From positions 1-64,000 of the forward strand of contig JAEYNR010000061.1 in the NCBI GenBank assembly GCA_023412475.1: a stretch of DNA of 64,000 nt. Direction: 5' to 3'. The DNA comes from Fibrobacterota bacterium. GTDB taxonomy: Bacteria > Fibrobacterota > Chitinivibrionia > Chitinivibrionales > Chitinispirillaceae. A program made the translations under genes and the position numbers. Below, in pieces: positions 8,747 to 16,776 of the stretch (its first letter is position 1; each line of letters begins with the position of its first letter). The notes beneath the pieces were generated by a model. It made no database searches. It was not told the DNA's origin and saw only the letters and a list, made by a program, of their open reading frames with translations.

Positions 8747-9658
8747 TCAATGTTCTATGGGATATTTCAAAGACCTCCAAGAGCTGAAACCGCCTAAAAT
8801 TACTACTGGTTTGTAGGGCCCTTGTTGTAAAAGCACAGATGCTGCGGTTGTAGAGCGATGTCCGCTTCCACAGATGATATAAATATTTCGGTCAATTGGA
8901 ATGAGTTCGGTTTGTGAGATGAGTTCGCTAATGGGGATATGGCGAGAGCCAGGGATTTTGCCCTCATCGGCTAATTCCTGAGAGCTTCTGACATCCAGAA
9001 TCCAAAGTGATTTTGAAGAATCCAGTTGAATTTTAAGTTCCTGAGCCGTTATGGTCGAAATTGAATTGGTTGGCAGTCCGGCCTTGTGCCAGTCGATGAA
9101 ATCCTCCGAAAGGTATCCTTTTACCGAATAGCCCAATCTGAAAAGATCAATAAGAGTGGAATTGAGCTGAAGGCTATTTCCCACTAAAAAGAGGCTGATA
9201 TCATAAGGCAGGAACCATCCGGCAAAGACGGGAACCCCTTGTGCCCAGATAGAGATGGAATTAGGGATATGTGATGTGGTAAAGTTAGAGACATCTCTGG
9301 TATCCAATACAAGGGAATCGGCAACCATGTCATTGAATTGCTGACTGGTATAGGGGATAGGCTTTATGAATTCTGGAATTTGTCCGCTCAGGTTCAATTT
9401 TTCCATCATTTTGAAATATGGGGGTTTTTCCAGATCCTGAGCTACTACCTTTATAAACGATGTTTTATTAGGTAATTGAAGTGCAGGGTTGTGGAGTCTT
9501 TCCAGACCGATAGTGGTCCATAGGCGGCTGGAGATGTTGCGACCGCATATGGAACCTGCCCCATGTGCTGGGCATACGATCACCTGATCACCTAAAAGCA
9601 ACAGTTTTGAAAAAAATTGAATCATAAAGCAGCGATGCCATCTCTTCCAGTCTGTCAT
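8747..9658 (-). CDS. Persulfide dioxygenase-rhodanese, C-terminal part (two rhodanese domains), separated by a frameshift
   Basis: Continues the metallo-hydrolase encoded just upstream (9588-10097). The real continuation starts near 9616, where a run of seven A (9610-9616, T on the coding strand) has shifted the frame; from there FSKLLLLGDQVIVCPAHGAG completes the beta-lactamase fold including its last metal histidine (PAHG). Two rhodanese domains follow: the first (around SLVLDTRDVSNF) has no cysteine at the active-site position, the second has the active Cys in IICGSGHRST. This MBL, pseudo-rhodanese, rhodanese order is that of CstB-type enzymes, which oxidise low-molecular-weight persulfides and transfer sulfane sulfur. 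Confidence 0.75.
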   Translation of the reverse strand: MTDWKRWHRCFMIQFFSKLLLLGDQVIVCPAHGAGSICGRNISSRLWTTIGLERLHNPALQLPNKTSFIKVVAQDLEKPPYFKMMEKLNLSGQIPEFIKPIPYTSQQFNDMVADSLVLDTRDVSNFTTSHIPNSISIWAQGVPVFAGWFLPYDISLFLVGNSLQLNSTLIDLFRLGYSVKGYLSEDFIDWHKAGLPTNSISTITAQELKIQLDSSKSLWILDVRSSQELADEGKIPGSRHIPISELISQTELIPIDRNIYIICGSGHRSTTAASVLLQQGPYKPVVILGGFSSWRSLKYPIEH

Positions 9659-10097
9659 TGCCCATCAGATCAACTCTGCCGACTTCGCCTGAGAGCGTAT
9701 CACCTGTGAACGCACACCAGGGAGCCCCTCGCTCATCGTAGAGAAGATAGCTCATTTGCCCGGGAGTGTGCCCAGGGGTATAAATCGATTCCAGTTTGAG
9801 TTTACCGATATTCCAGGTTTGATTATCAGAAACTGCAAAACCGTAACCATAGTCCCACTGGGAGTCGGCACGCCAGATTTCAGCACCGGTACTTTGAGCC
9901 AGGGAGGTTGACCCACAGAGGAAATCCTCATGACGGTGAGTTTCTAGAATGTTTGTGATCTGCAGGTTATGTTCTCTATATAGTTTAAGATAAATTTCAG
10001 TATCGGTTCTGGAGTCAATGACTAAAGCTTTTGAGTCATCGGCTAAAAGATAGGAAAAATGAGAGATACCTGTAGTGATGATTCTTTCGAAAAGCAT
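9588..10097 (-). CDS. Persulfide dioxygenase-rhodanese, N-terminal metallo-beta-lactamase-fold part
   Basis: 169 residues encoding the iron-binding half of a persulfide dioxygenase. ETHRHEDF (H54, H56, D58), YTPGHTPG (H about 113) and FTGDTL (D about 133) match the ETHE1/PDO-type site, in which the last histidine of HxHxDH is often replaced. The last five residues are out of frame: the sequence slips in a 7-base homopolymer at 9610-9616 and the correct continuation is in the 8747-9658 frame. The combined gene would span 10097 to 8747, about 450 residues. It follows the sulfurtransferase gene at 10108 by 10 bases. Confidence 0.75.
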   Translation of the reverse strand: MLFERIITTGISHFSYLLADDSKALVIDSRTDTEIYLKLYREHNLQITNILETHRHEDFLCGSTSLAQSTGAEIWRADSQWDYGYGFAVSDNQTWNIGKLKLESIYTPGHTPGQMSYLLYDERGAPWCAFTGDTLSGEVGRVDLMGNDRLEEMASLLYDSIFFKTVAFR

Positions 10098-10107
10098 AAT
10101 ACTCTCT

Positions 10108-10962
10108 TTAATAAGGTTTTGGGCCGGTGATTGTGGGATTTTGGGGATAGCTTACCCACTCGGTGAAAGAGCCTTCATAGAGTTTTACACGTGGATATTT
10201 GAGATGGAATTTAAAGACCAGAAATGCTGCAGTAGCTTCACGACCTGTACCACAGTAGAGGATGACATTCTTATCTGGTGATGCTCCTCTGGGAAGGGCC
10301 AGCTCTTTAACAGAGTGTTGGGAGCGAAGCAAACGGGGGTTATCATGGTCCATAAGAAGCCTCCAGGGCAGGTTTCTGGCTCCAGGTATATGGCCTGGTT
10401 TTTCCCAGAGTCCCGGACCCTGATAAACTGATCTTGGGCGTACATCTATTAATGCTGTATCTGGAGCATCTTTTATTTCCAAAAACTGACTGTAATTGAT
10501 AAACAGATCACTATTAAGTGAAGGGTGAAATTCTGAAATAGAAATTTTTGGGTATTCTTTAGTTAATGGGTATCCGGCATCGACCCACGATTGAAGTCCG
10601 CCATTTAGAACAAGAACATCGGAATGCCCGAAACGGGCTAAAGAGTAAACCACCATAGATTGCTCCAGACCATCTCCTCTTTTTGAGAATCTGCCATAGC
10701 TGCTATAGACCACAACTGCTTTATCTTTCTGTAAACCGGTCAGTTGAAGGAGCTGCTGAAGGCATTGTAATGGAATGTAATGGGAGGGGAGGCTGTGGTG
10801 AAAGGCTCTCAGGTGGTTCTCGTTGAAGTAAACAGATCCTGGGATATGTTCCAATATATAATCGTGGATGTCTGGTTGTACATCCAGTATGGTTACCTCT
10901 GCCAGATGATCTTTGAGCCAGGGGGCATCTACCCAGGAAATGTTTTGTATAGGGTTATTCAT
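10108..10962 (-). CDS. Two-domain sulfurtransferase (thiosulfate/3-mercaptopyruvate type)
   Basis: 284 residues with two rhodanese domains. The N-terminal one (about 10-135) is structural; the C-terminal one holds the catalytic cysteine C237 in YCGTGREAT. Thiosulfate sulfurtransferases typically show CRKGVT and mercaptopyruvate enzymes CG(S/T)GVT, so CGTGRE leaves the donor undecided. First gene of the sulfur locus, 10 bases ahead of the persulfide dioxygenase, with which it probably moves sulfane sulfur from sulfide oxidation. Confidence 0.88.
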   Translation of the reverse strand: MNNPIQNISWVDAPWLKDHLAEVTILDVQPDIHDYILEHIPGSVYFNENHLRAFHHSLPSHYIPLQCLQQLLQLTGLQKDKAVVVYSSYGRFSKRGDGLEQSMVVYSLARFGHSDVLVLNGGLQSWVDAGYPLTKEYPKISISEFHPSLNSDLFINYSQFLEIKDAPDTALIDVRPRSVYQGPGLWEKPGHIPGARNLPWRLLMDHDNPRLLRSQHSVKELALPRGASPDKNVILYCGTGREATAAFLVFKFHLKYPRVKLYEGSFTEWVSYPQNPTITGPKPY

Positions 10963-11045
10963 GTTGTACCTCCACTTTGAGAAAAAAAAGGAGCAATGAC
11001 TGTTCCTCTTTGTGTTTTAACTGCTGGGAGGCAAAAGAGTATAGT

Positions 11046-11061
11046 TGGCATGCTTCTTGTT
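11046..11061 (+). promoter_or_regulatory. Possible sigma-54 (-24/-12) promoter ahead of the glycan cluster
   Basis: TGGCATG-CTTC-TTGTT resembles the consensus TGGCACG-N4-TTGCW, with the GG and TTG elements at the right spacing but T in place of the normally conserved C of the -12 GC. It ends about 55 bases before the first ATG of the long operon. Weak support: one key base departs from consensus and no activator gene is seen. Confidence 0.2.
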
Positions 11062-11116
11062 GCCATAAAAAATCCAGAGTACCTTTAAAAAAAACAAATC
11101 AGGATTAGGTGCAAAA

Positions 11117-12232
11117 ATGGGAGATTTGGTACTGGTAACAGGGGGAGCCGGGTTTATCGGTTCTCATCTTACAGATGAGCTGTTAAAAAGAGGTTACAGG
11201 GTAAGAATCATTGACAACCTTTTGCCGCAGGTACACGGATGCGTATCAGTGAAACCGACATACCTCAATCCCGAAGCGGAGTTTATAAAAGCTGATATAT
11301 GTGATTCAGTAACTTTGCGTAAAGCGTTAAAAGGGGTTAAGGCGGTGTTCCATCTGGCGGCTGCGGTAGGGGTTGGTCAAAGTATGTACCAGATAAAAAA
11401 ATATACTCAGATAAACAATGTAGGAACATCGGTGCTTCTGGAAAATCTGCTGCATACCGGGGTGGAAAAACTGGTGGTAGCTTCCAGTATGAGTATTTAT
11501 GGCGAAGGACTTTATAAGGGAACTGATGACAGTACTCATAGTACCGCGATCAGGACTGTCGCTCAGCTTAGGAAAGCTCAATGGGACCTTTGTTGTGAGG
11601 ACGGAACTCTACTGGAACCGCTTCCTACGCCAGAAAGCAAAGCACCATGTCTGGCATCCATATATGCTCTTTCCAAATATGATCAGGAACGTATGTGCCT
11701 GTTAATCGGTAATGCATATAATATCGCTACAGTTGCGCTCCGTTTTTTTAATGTATATGGTACCCGCCAGGCCTTATCTAACCCTTACACCGGAGTACTG
11801 GCTATCTTTGCATCAAGATATCTTAACTCCAGGCCGCCCTTGATATTTGAAGATGGTAAACAGAGAAGAGATTTTGTTCATGTGTACGATATATGCAATG
11901 CCTGCTGCTGCGCACTGGAGAGCGGTACAGCAAATTTGAGCATTAATATTGGAAGTGGAGAAAACTATTCTATTTCACAGGTGGCCAGGGAGCTATCGAA
12001 GGTTCTGGGAAAGACCGATATTGAACCATCGATCAGTGGTAAATTCAGAATAGGTGATATAAGACACTGCTTTGCAGATATTACTATAGCCCAAAAGGTT
12101 CTGGGGTATAAACCTCAAATTACACTTGAAAAAGGTCTTACCGAGCTTTCCATTTGGCTTGAGAACCAGATAGCTCATGATAAATTGGATGTTGCTAATT
12201 CAGAACTTGTTGCCCGAGGATTGACATCATGA
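11117..12232 (+). CDS. NAD-dependent nucleotide-sugar epimerase (dTDP-L-rhamnose 4-epimerase-like)
   Basis: Extended short-chain dehydrogenase of 371 residues. It has the Rossmann motif GGAGFIGSH (9-17), the catalytic ASSMSIYG serine and the Y-x-x-x-K pair in YALSKYDQE. The segment NLLPQVHG near residue 40 and the PTPESK insertion before the catalytic tyrosine resemble WbiB-type dTDP-L-rhamnose 4-epimerases, making 6-deoxy-talose nucleotides; other 4-epimerase activities are possible. First gene of the long operon and overlaps the next gene by 4 bases (ATGA). Confidence 0.75.
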   Translation: MGDLVLVTGGAGFIGSHLTDELLKRGYRVRIIDNLLPQVHGCVSVKPTYLNPEAEFIKADICDSVTLRKALKGVKAVFHLAAAVGVGQSMYQIKKYTQINNVGTSVLLENLLHTGVEKLVVASSMSIYGEGLYKGTDDSTHSTAIRTVAQLRKAQWDLCCEDGTLLEPLPTPESKAPCLASIYALSKYDQERMCLLIGNAYNIATVALRFFNVYGTRQALSNPYTGVLAIFASRYLNSRPPLIFEDGKQRRDFVHVYDICNACCCALESGTANLSINIGSGENYSISQVARELSKVLGKTDIEPSISGKFRIGDIRHCFADITIAQKVLGYKPQITLEKGLTELSIWLENQIAHDKLDVANSELVARGLTS

Positions 12233-13290
12233 ATAATATCGATAAACCTGTCGTGATTACCGGAGGAGCCGGATTTATCGGAACCAATCTGGCTGCCAGG
12301 CTTCTAAAAATGGGGCATAGAGTCATTATTATAGATAATCTGTCCAGAAGCAGTTCTCAGAGAAACCTTCAGTGGCTTTTAGATAATCACAATAATGGTC
12401 TTCAGGTTAGAATTTGCGATATTTGTGACAGCTTTAAGATTTCAGAGCTATTAAAAATGGCTGGTACAGTGTTTCATTTTGCCGCACAGGTGGCTGTAAC
12501 CAAAAGTGTGCAAAACCCTGTTGAGGATTTCAAAGTCAATGTGGAAGGTACATTGAATATACTAGAATCGATTCGCAGGGCAGAGGATCCACCCTTTTTA
12601 GTTTTTACTTCCACCAATAAAGTATACGGAAAGCTCTCAGGAATCAAATTAATTGAAAAGGATCTACGATACCAGCCGGTAAGCGATATTTACAGTAAAG
12701 GAATTAATGAAAATACTCTGCTGGATTTTCAAAGTCCGTATGGGTGTTCAAAAGGTAGTGCTGATCAATACATTCTTGACTATTGTAGAACTTATGATGT
12801 ACCAGCATCGGTCTTTAGAATGAGCTGTATCTACGGGCCTCATCAGTTTGGTACAGAAGATCAGGGGTGGGTTGCATACTTTCTTTTCCGTATTATTCAA
12901 AACCTTCCTATAACCATATATGGTGATGGTAAACAGGTAAGAGATATTCTTTATATAGATGATCTGCTCGAAGCTTTTGAGCTGGTGGTTAAATATAAGG
13001 ATAAATGTAATGGGCATGCTTTCACCATTGGAGGTGGGCCTTCCAATTCAATCAGTATCCTGGAATGTATTCAATTGCTTCAAAAGCAATGTGCTAAATT
13101 TCCTCCTCTTTCATTTGCTCCCTGGCGTAATGGTGACCAGCATTACTATGTGTCCGACACATCTAAATTTAACAATCTAACCGGATGGAAACCATCGGTG
13201 GGTCTGGAACGGGGAATCAGTCGATTATACGAATGGGTAAGCACAAACATTTCCTCCGAGGTGACCTCCATCAAGGAAAAAGCAATATGA
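12229..13290 (+). CDS. NAD-dependent epimerase, CDP-paratose 2-epimerase-like
   Basis: 353 residues, extended SDR fold: GGAGFIGTNLA (12-22), STNKVYG with the catalytic Ser/Thr, and YGCSKGSADQY with the YxxxK pair. The segment TLLDFQSPYGCSK and the later CIYGPHQFGTEDQGW are characteristic of the RfbE/Tyv branch that epimerises C2 of CDP-paratose; here the substrate is unknown and no CDP-sugar synthesis genes are visible. Overlaps both neighbours by ATGA, so expression is coupled. Confidence 0.75.
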   Translation: MNNIDKPVVITGGAGFIGTNLAARLLKMGHRVIIIDNLSRSSSQRNLQWLLDNHNNGLQVRICDICDSFKISELLKMAGTVFHFAAQVAVTKSVQNPVEDFKVNVEGTLNILESIRRAEDPPFLVFTSTNKVYGKLSGIKLIEKDLRYQPVSDIYSKGINENTLLDFQSPYGCSKGSADQYILDYCRTYDVPASVFRMSCIYGPHQFGTEDQGWVAYFLFRIIQNLPITIYGDGKQVRDILYIDDLLEAFELVVKYKDKCNGHAFTIGGGPSNSISILECIQLLQKQCAKFPPLSFAPWRNGDQHYYVSDTSKFNNLTGWKPSVGLERGISRLYEWVSTNISSEVTSIKEKAI

Positions 13291-14300
13291 ACCGTACAAG
13301 TGTCTCTCTGGATGAGAAAAATAATAATAAGTTTACGAAAGGTATAAACAATTACAGTGCGCAGATTACTTCACCTGGAAAGATAATATATGTTGAAACA
13401 GCCGTTCCGGAAATCGGACCGACTGAGGTTCTTATCAGGATGGAGGGCTGCGGGGTATGCGGATCAAATCTTGCTTTGTGGGAGGGACGACCCTGGTTTT
13501 CCTATCCTCTGGAACCTGGAGCTCCCGGGCACGAGGGATGGGGCAGGGTAGTTGCGATGGGACAGAATGTAGATAAGTTTAAGCTGGGGGACAGGGTTGC
13601 AGCCTTATCATTTCATGCTTTTTCATTGTTTGATAAGGTGGATCAAAGCAGTGCGGTTCTGGTACCCGAAAAACTTGATCAGTTCCCTTTCCCAGGCGAG
13701 GCATTGGGTTGTGCTATGAATGTATGGGAGCGATCAAAGATAAAGCCTGGTCAGCGGGTTGCAATAATAGGAGTTGGTTTTCTGGGTGGTCTTTTATGCC
13801 AATTGGCCAGCAGATCTGGAGCGTCGGTAGTAGCTTTTTCAAGGCGGAAGTTTGCCTTAAAAACAGCAGAAAAGTGTGGAGTAAGACATACCTGTTTTCT
13901 GGGTGAGCTGTCCGAAGCTATTGAATCGGTTAAGCAGATCTTTGGCAGTGGATGTGACTGCGTGATAGAGGCTACAGGATTTCAGTATCCTTTGACAGTT
14001 GCTGGTGCCTTGGTAAAAAACAATGGAAGACTGATAATTGCCGGATATCATCAGGATGGAATGAGACAAATTGATATGCAGCAATGGAACTGGAAAGGCA
14101 TGGATGTAATCAATGCGCATGAACGTGATCCAAAACGCTATATACATGGAATTAATACTGCAATCGATGCTTTGGTTAATAAAAGATTAGAGCCGCAGCC
14201 TCTTTATTCACACATTGTTCCTTTTGAAAGGCTGGAAGAGGCTTTTGAATTGATGAAAAATCGTCCTGATGGATTTCTCAAAGCACTGGTGACATTATGA
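13287..14300 (+). CDS. Zinc-dependent medium-chain dehydrogenase
   Basis: 337 residues from the ATG at 13287, which overlaps the preceding stop by ATGA; the longer open frame to 13185 lies inside the epimerase gene. GCGVCGSN and PGHEGWGRV give the Cys and His-Glu ligands of the catalytic zinc, while the four-cysteine structural zinc lobe is absent. GVGFLGG forms the NAD(P) Rossmann turn. Paired with a Gfo/Idh gene, it probably oxidises or reduces a hydroxyl of a sugar or cyclitol intermediate, as in inosose or aminosugar pathways. The substrate cannot be read from sequence. Confidence 0.8.
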   Translation: MNRTSVSLDEKNNNKFTKGINNYSAQITSPGKIIYVETAVPEIGPTEVLIRMEGCGVCGSNLALWEGRPWFSYPLEPGAPGHEGWGRVVAMGQNVDKFKLGDRVAALSFHAFSLFDKVDQSSAVLVPEKLDQFPFPGEALGCAMNVWERSKIKPGQRVAIIGVGFLGGLLCQLASRSGASVVAFSRRKFALKTAEKCGVRHTCFLGELSEAIESVKQIFGSGCDCVIEATGFQYPLTVAGALVKNNGRLIIAGYHQDGMRQIDMQQWNWKGMDVINAHERDPKRYIHGINTAIDALVNKRLEPQPLYSHIVPFERLEEAFELMKNRPDGFLKALVTL

Positions 14301-15313
14301 AACCAGAGACGATCCAGACAGAACAATCTGTAAAGCCTTTAAAGCTTGGTTTTCTGGGGGTAGGATGGATTGGAAAAAACCGATTGCATGCTTTGGTTAA
14401 ACATGGGGTAGCCAGACCTGCGGTCATTTCTGATATCAGTGTAGAAAATGCCATGGCTGCGGCTATGGATGACGCAGTTGTGTGTACCTCTTTTGCGAAA
14501 CTTCTGGAGGCTTCTTTAGATGGAGTAGTAATTGCTACTCCCAGTGCTCTGCATGCTGAACAGGCCATTGTTGCTCTTGAAGCAGGGCTTGCTGTGTTCT
14601 GTCAAAAACCATTAGGGAGAAATATTAGAGAGGTAAGGGAAGTCATTAATACTGCCAGAAAAAAAAATCGGCTTCTTGGAATAGATTTCTCATACCGTTT
14701 TCTTAAAACCGTTTCCATTGTGGAAAAGCTGATTCGTTGTGGAGATATCGGCAGAATCTTTGCTGTGGATGCGGTTTTTCATAACGCGTACGGACCGGAT
14801 AAACCCTGGTTTTATGATCCCAGGTTATCGGGCGGGGGGTGTGTGATAGATTTAGGGATTCATCTGGTTGATTTGGTGATGTGGTTGTTTGATTTCCCAT
14901 CAGTAACAAATATTCACAGCCGCTTATATGCAAACGGTGTGCGTATGAGGGAAAATGGTAAGGGGGTGGAAGATTATGCGGTGGCAGCTATTGAGCTGGG
15001 CAATGGTTGTCTAGTGAATCTTGCATGTTCCTGGAGGTTGCAGGCTGGAACTGATGCTGTGATAGGGTTGACTTTTTATGGTACAGAGGGTGCTTTGAGT
15101 GTAAAAAATTTCCCAGGTTCATTTTACCAGTTTAAGGCAGAGCGGTATCGGGGGACTTCCCGGGAGATTCTTTATGATTCTTCCGATGATTGGGGTGGGG
15201 GGGCTATAATAAATTGGGCCACGAGGCTATTGCAGGATAGTTCGTTTGATAAATCAGTAATGGAGGTGCAGAAGGTTACAGAAGCACTGGACCAGATATA
15301 CCAAAACAGTTAA
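14297..15313 (+). CDS. Gfo/Idh/MocA-family oxidoreductase
   Basis: 338 residues. The Rossmann motif GVGWIGKN lies near residue 20; the family's EKP motif appears as CQKPLGRN, keeping the catalytic lysine and proline but with Gln for Glu. The second-domain motif GGGCVIDLGIHLVDL is typical and holds the D-x-x-x-H pair. Acts on sugars, cyclitols or NDP-sugars with NAD(P). ATGA overlap with the preceding zinc dehydrogenase suggests they act on the same intermediate. Confidence 0.85.
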   Translation: MKPETIQTEQSVKPLKLGFLGVGWIGKNRLHALVKHGVARPAVISDISVENAMAAAMDDAVVCTSFAKLLEASLDGVVIATPSALHAEQAIVALEAGLAVFCQKPLGRNIREVREVINTARKKNRLLGIDFSYRFLKTVSIVEKLIRCGDIGRIFAVDAVFHNAYGPDKPWFYDPRLSGGGCVIDLGIHLVDLVMWLFDFPSVTNIHSRLYANGVRMRENGKGVEDYAVAAIELGNGCLVNLACSWRLQAGTDAVIGLTFYGTEGALSVKNFPGSFYQFKAERYRGTSREILYDSSDDWGGGAIINWATRLLQDSSFDKSVMEVQKVTEALDQIYQNS

Positions 15314-15344
15314 TTGACTACTGGTTGAGAAGGGGTTGTTTATT

Positions 15345-15635
15345 ATGTACGATAATTTCCGGGTGACTACAGATCACGCTGAGATACGAAAATGGGTTGA
15401 AGAGCATAATGGTGTTCCGGCATCTGTGGTGGAAAAGATAACTCCAAGTGAAAATGCCGGAATATTAAGAATCATTTTCAAAGGAGAGAGGGAGCCGGAA
15501 AGCCTGGCTGTTATGAGCTGGGATGAGTTCTTCACAAGATTCGATCAGGCCAATCTGGCTTTTCAATATGAGAAAAGAATTCCCGGAGGTAAAAAAAGTA
15601 ACTTTTATAAATTTCTAAGTTGTGATGGGGAATAG
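15345..15635 (+). CDS. Small conserved protein of the cluster, unknown function
   Basis: 96 residues from the ATG at 15345; an in-frame TTG at 15336 is rejected because AGGGG at 15331-15335 spaces correctly to the ATG. The sequence (TTDHAEIRKWVEEHNGVPA, a central MSWDEFFTRFD block, C-terminal KKSNFYKF) matches my memory of small proteins often labelled '1,4-alpha-glucan branching enzyme' in databases; at this size it cannot be that enzyme. No signal peptide or membrane segment. Sits between the oxidoreductase and the first glycosyltransferase, so it may be an accessory or regulatory factor. Confidence 0.7.
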   Translation: MYDNFRVTTDHAEIRKWVEEHNGVPASVVEKITPSENAGILRIIFKGEREPESLAVMSWDEFFTRFDQANLAFQYEKRIPGGKKSNFYKFLSCDGE

Positions 15636-15637
15636 AG

Positions 15638-16756
15638 ATGTTTGCAGCGGAAAGTGAAAGTAGCAATCTGAACCGGGTACTGATGACGGTAGATGCCGTG
15701 GGTGGTGTCTGGAATTATGCAATGGAGCTTATTAAAGGACTGAGCGATCGTGGTATAGAGATAGCTCTTGCCACTATGGGGCCATTGCCTGATGCAGAAA
15801 AAATAAAAACGCTGGGCCGAATAAAAAATGTGGAGCTTTTTGAAAGCTCATTTAAACTGGAGTGGATGGAGCAACCCTGGGAAGATGTTGAGGAGGCTTC
15901 AGAGTGGTTATTGGAGTTGGAAGTATTGCTGCATCCTGGCATTATTCATTTAAATGGTTTTGTGCACGGGGCACTTCCTTGGCATTCTCCGGTAGTGGTT
16001 GTGGGGCATTCTTGTGTAAGTTCATGGTTTGAAAAGGTAAAGAGAGAAAAAATCCCTTCTGACTGGCATTATTATCAAGAAAGGGTGAGTGAGGGATTGA
16101 GGGGGGCAGATGCTGTTGTGGCTCCGAGTAGAGCAATGCTTAACATGATAAAAGCTCATTATGGTGTTTCCGATCTTTGCAGAGTAATCTATAATGGCAG
16201 GAGTTTTAGTGATAAGGTTTTTGAAAAGAAGAATATGGTGCTATCTGCCGGGAGAGTATGGGATGAAGGTAAAAATATGGAAGCATTGATGTCAATCGCT
16301 TCTGAAGTGTCCTGGCCGGTTTACATAGCTGGTGATCATGCAAACAAACCCATTAAATATCAAAATGTAAATTTACTTGGACAGATTCCGTATCAGTCTC
16401 TGTGCACATTGATGAGTGATGCGGCTGTCTATGCTTTACCGGCTAGATACGAACCCTTTGGATTATCAATTCTGGAGGCTGCCGGGAATGAATGTGCATT
16501 GGTGCTGGGGGATATTGAGAGTCTTAGAGAGATATGGGGAGATGTGGCCATCTATGTGAATCCTGAGAACACTGAAGAGTTGAAAGCAGCAATTAACAGA
16601 CTGATAGAAAACGATTTATTGCGTAATCAATATGGAAAAAGAGCCCGTCAAAGGGCTCTGAAATTCTCTTCTGATGTTATGGTGAATAATTACGTCGACT
16701 TATATCATAGCCTTATCTGTAAAAAATTTCCTCTTTCTGAGGGAAATTCCATCTAA
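15638..16756 (+). CDS. GT4-type glycosyltransferase
   Basis: 372 residues with the GT-B organisation. The N-terminal domain opens with VGGVWNYAMELIKGL; the C-terminal domain has LSAGRVWDEGKN and the nucleotide-sugar binding ARYEPFGLSILEAAG motif (E-x7-E). Retaining glycosyl transfer from an NDP-sugar in the cytosol is expected; donor and acceptor are unknown. Starts 2 bases after the small protein gene. Confidence 0.85.
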   Translation: MFAAESESSNLNRVLMTVDAVGGVWNYAMELIKGLSDRGIEIALATMGPLPDAEKIKTLGRIKNVELFESSFKLEWMEQPWEDVEEASEWLLELEVLLHPGIIHLNGFVHGALPWHSPVVVVGHSCVSSWFEKVKREKIPSDWHYYQERVSEGLRGADAVVAPSRAMLNMIKAHYGVSDLCRVIYNGRSFSDKVFEKKNMVLSAGRVWDEGKNMEALMSIASEVSWPVYIAGDHANKPIKYQNVNLLGQIPYQSLCTLMSDAAVYALPARYEPFGLSILEAAGNECALVLGDIESLREIWGDVAIYVNPENTEELKAAINRLIENDLLRNQYGKRARQRALKFSSDVMVNNYVDLYHSLICKKFPLSEGNSI

Positions 16757-16776
16757 TTCAAATCTGGTAAGATAAA

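Noticed and set aside
15345..15635. 1,4-alpha-glucan branching enzyme
   Set aside because: At 96 residues it lacks any GH13 or GH57 catalytic domain; that label, as I recall it for relatives, cannot be correct for this protein.
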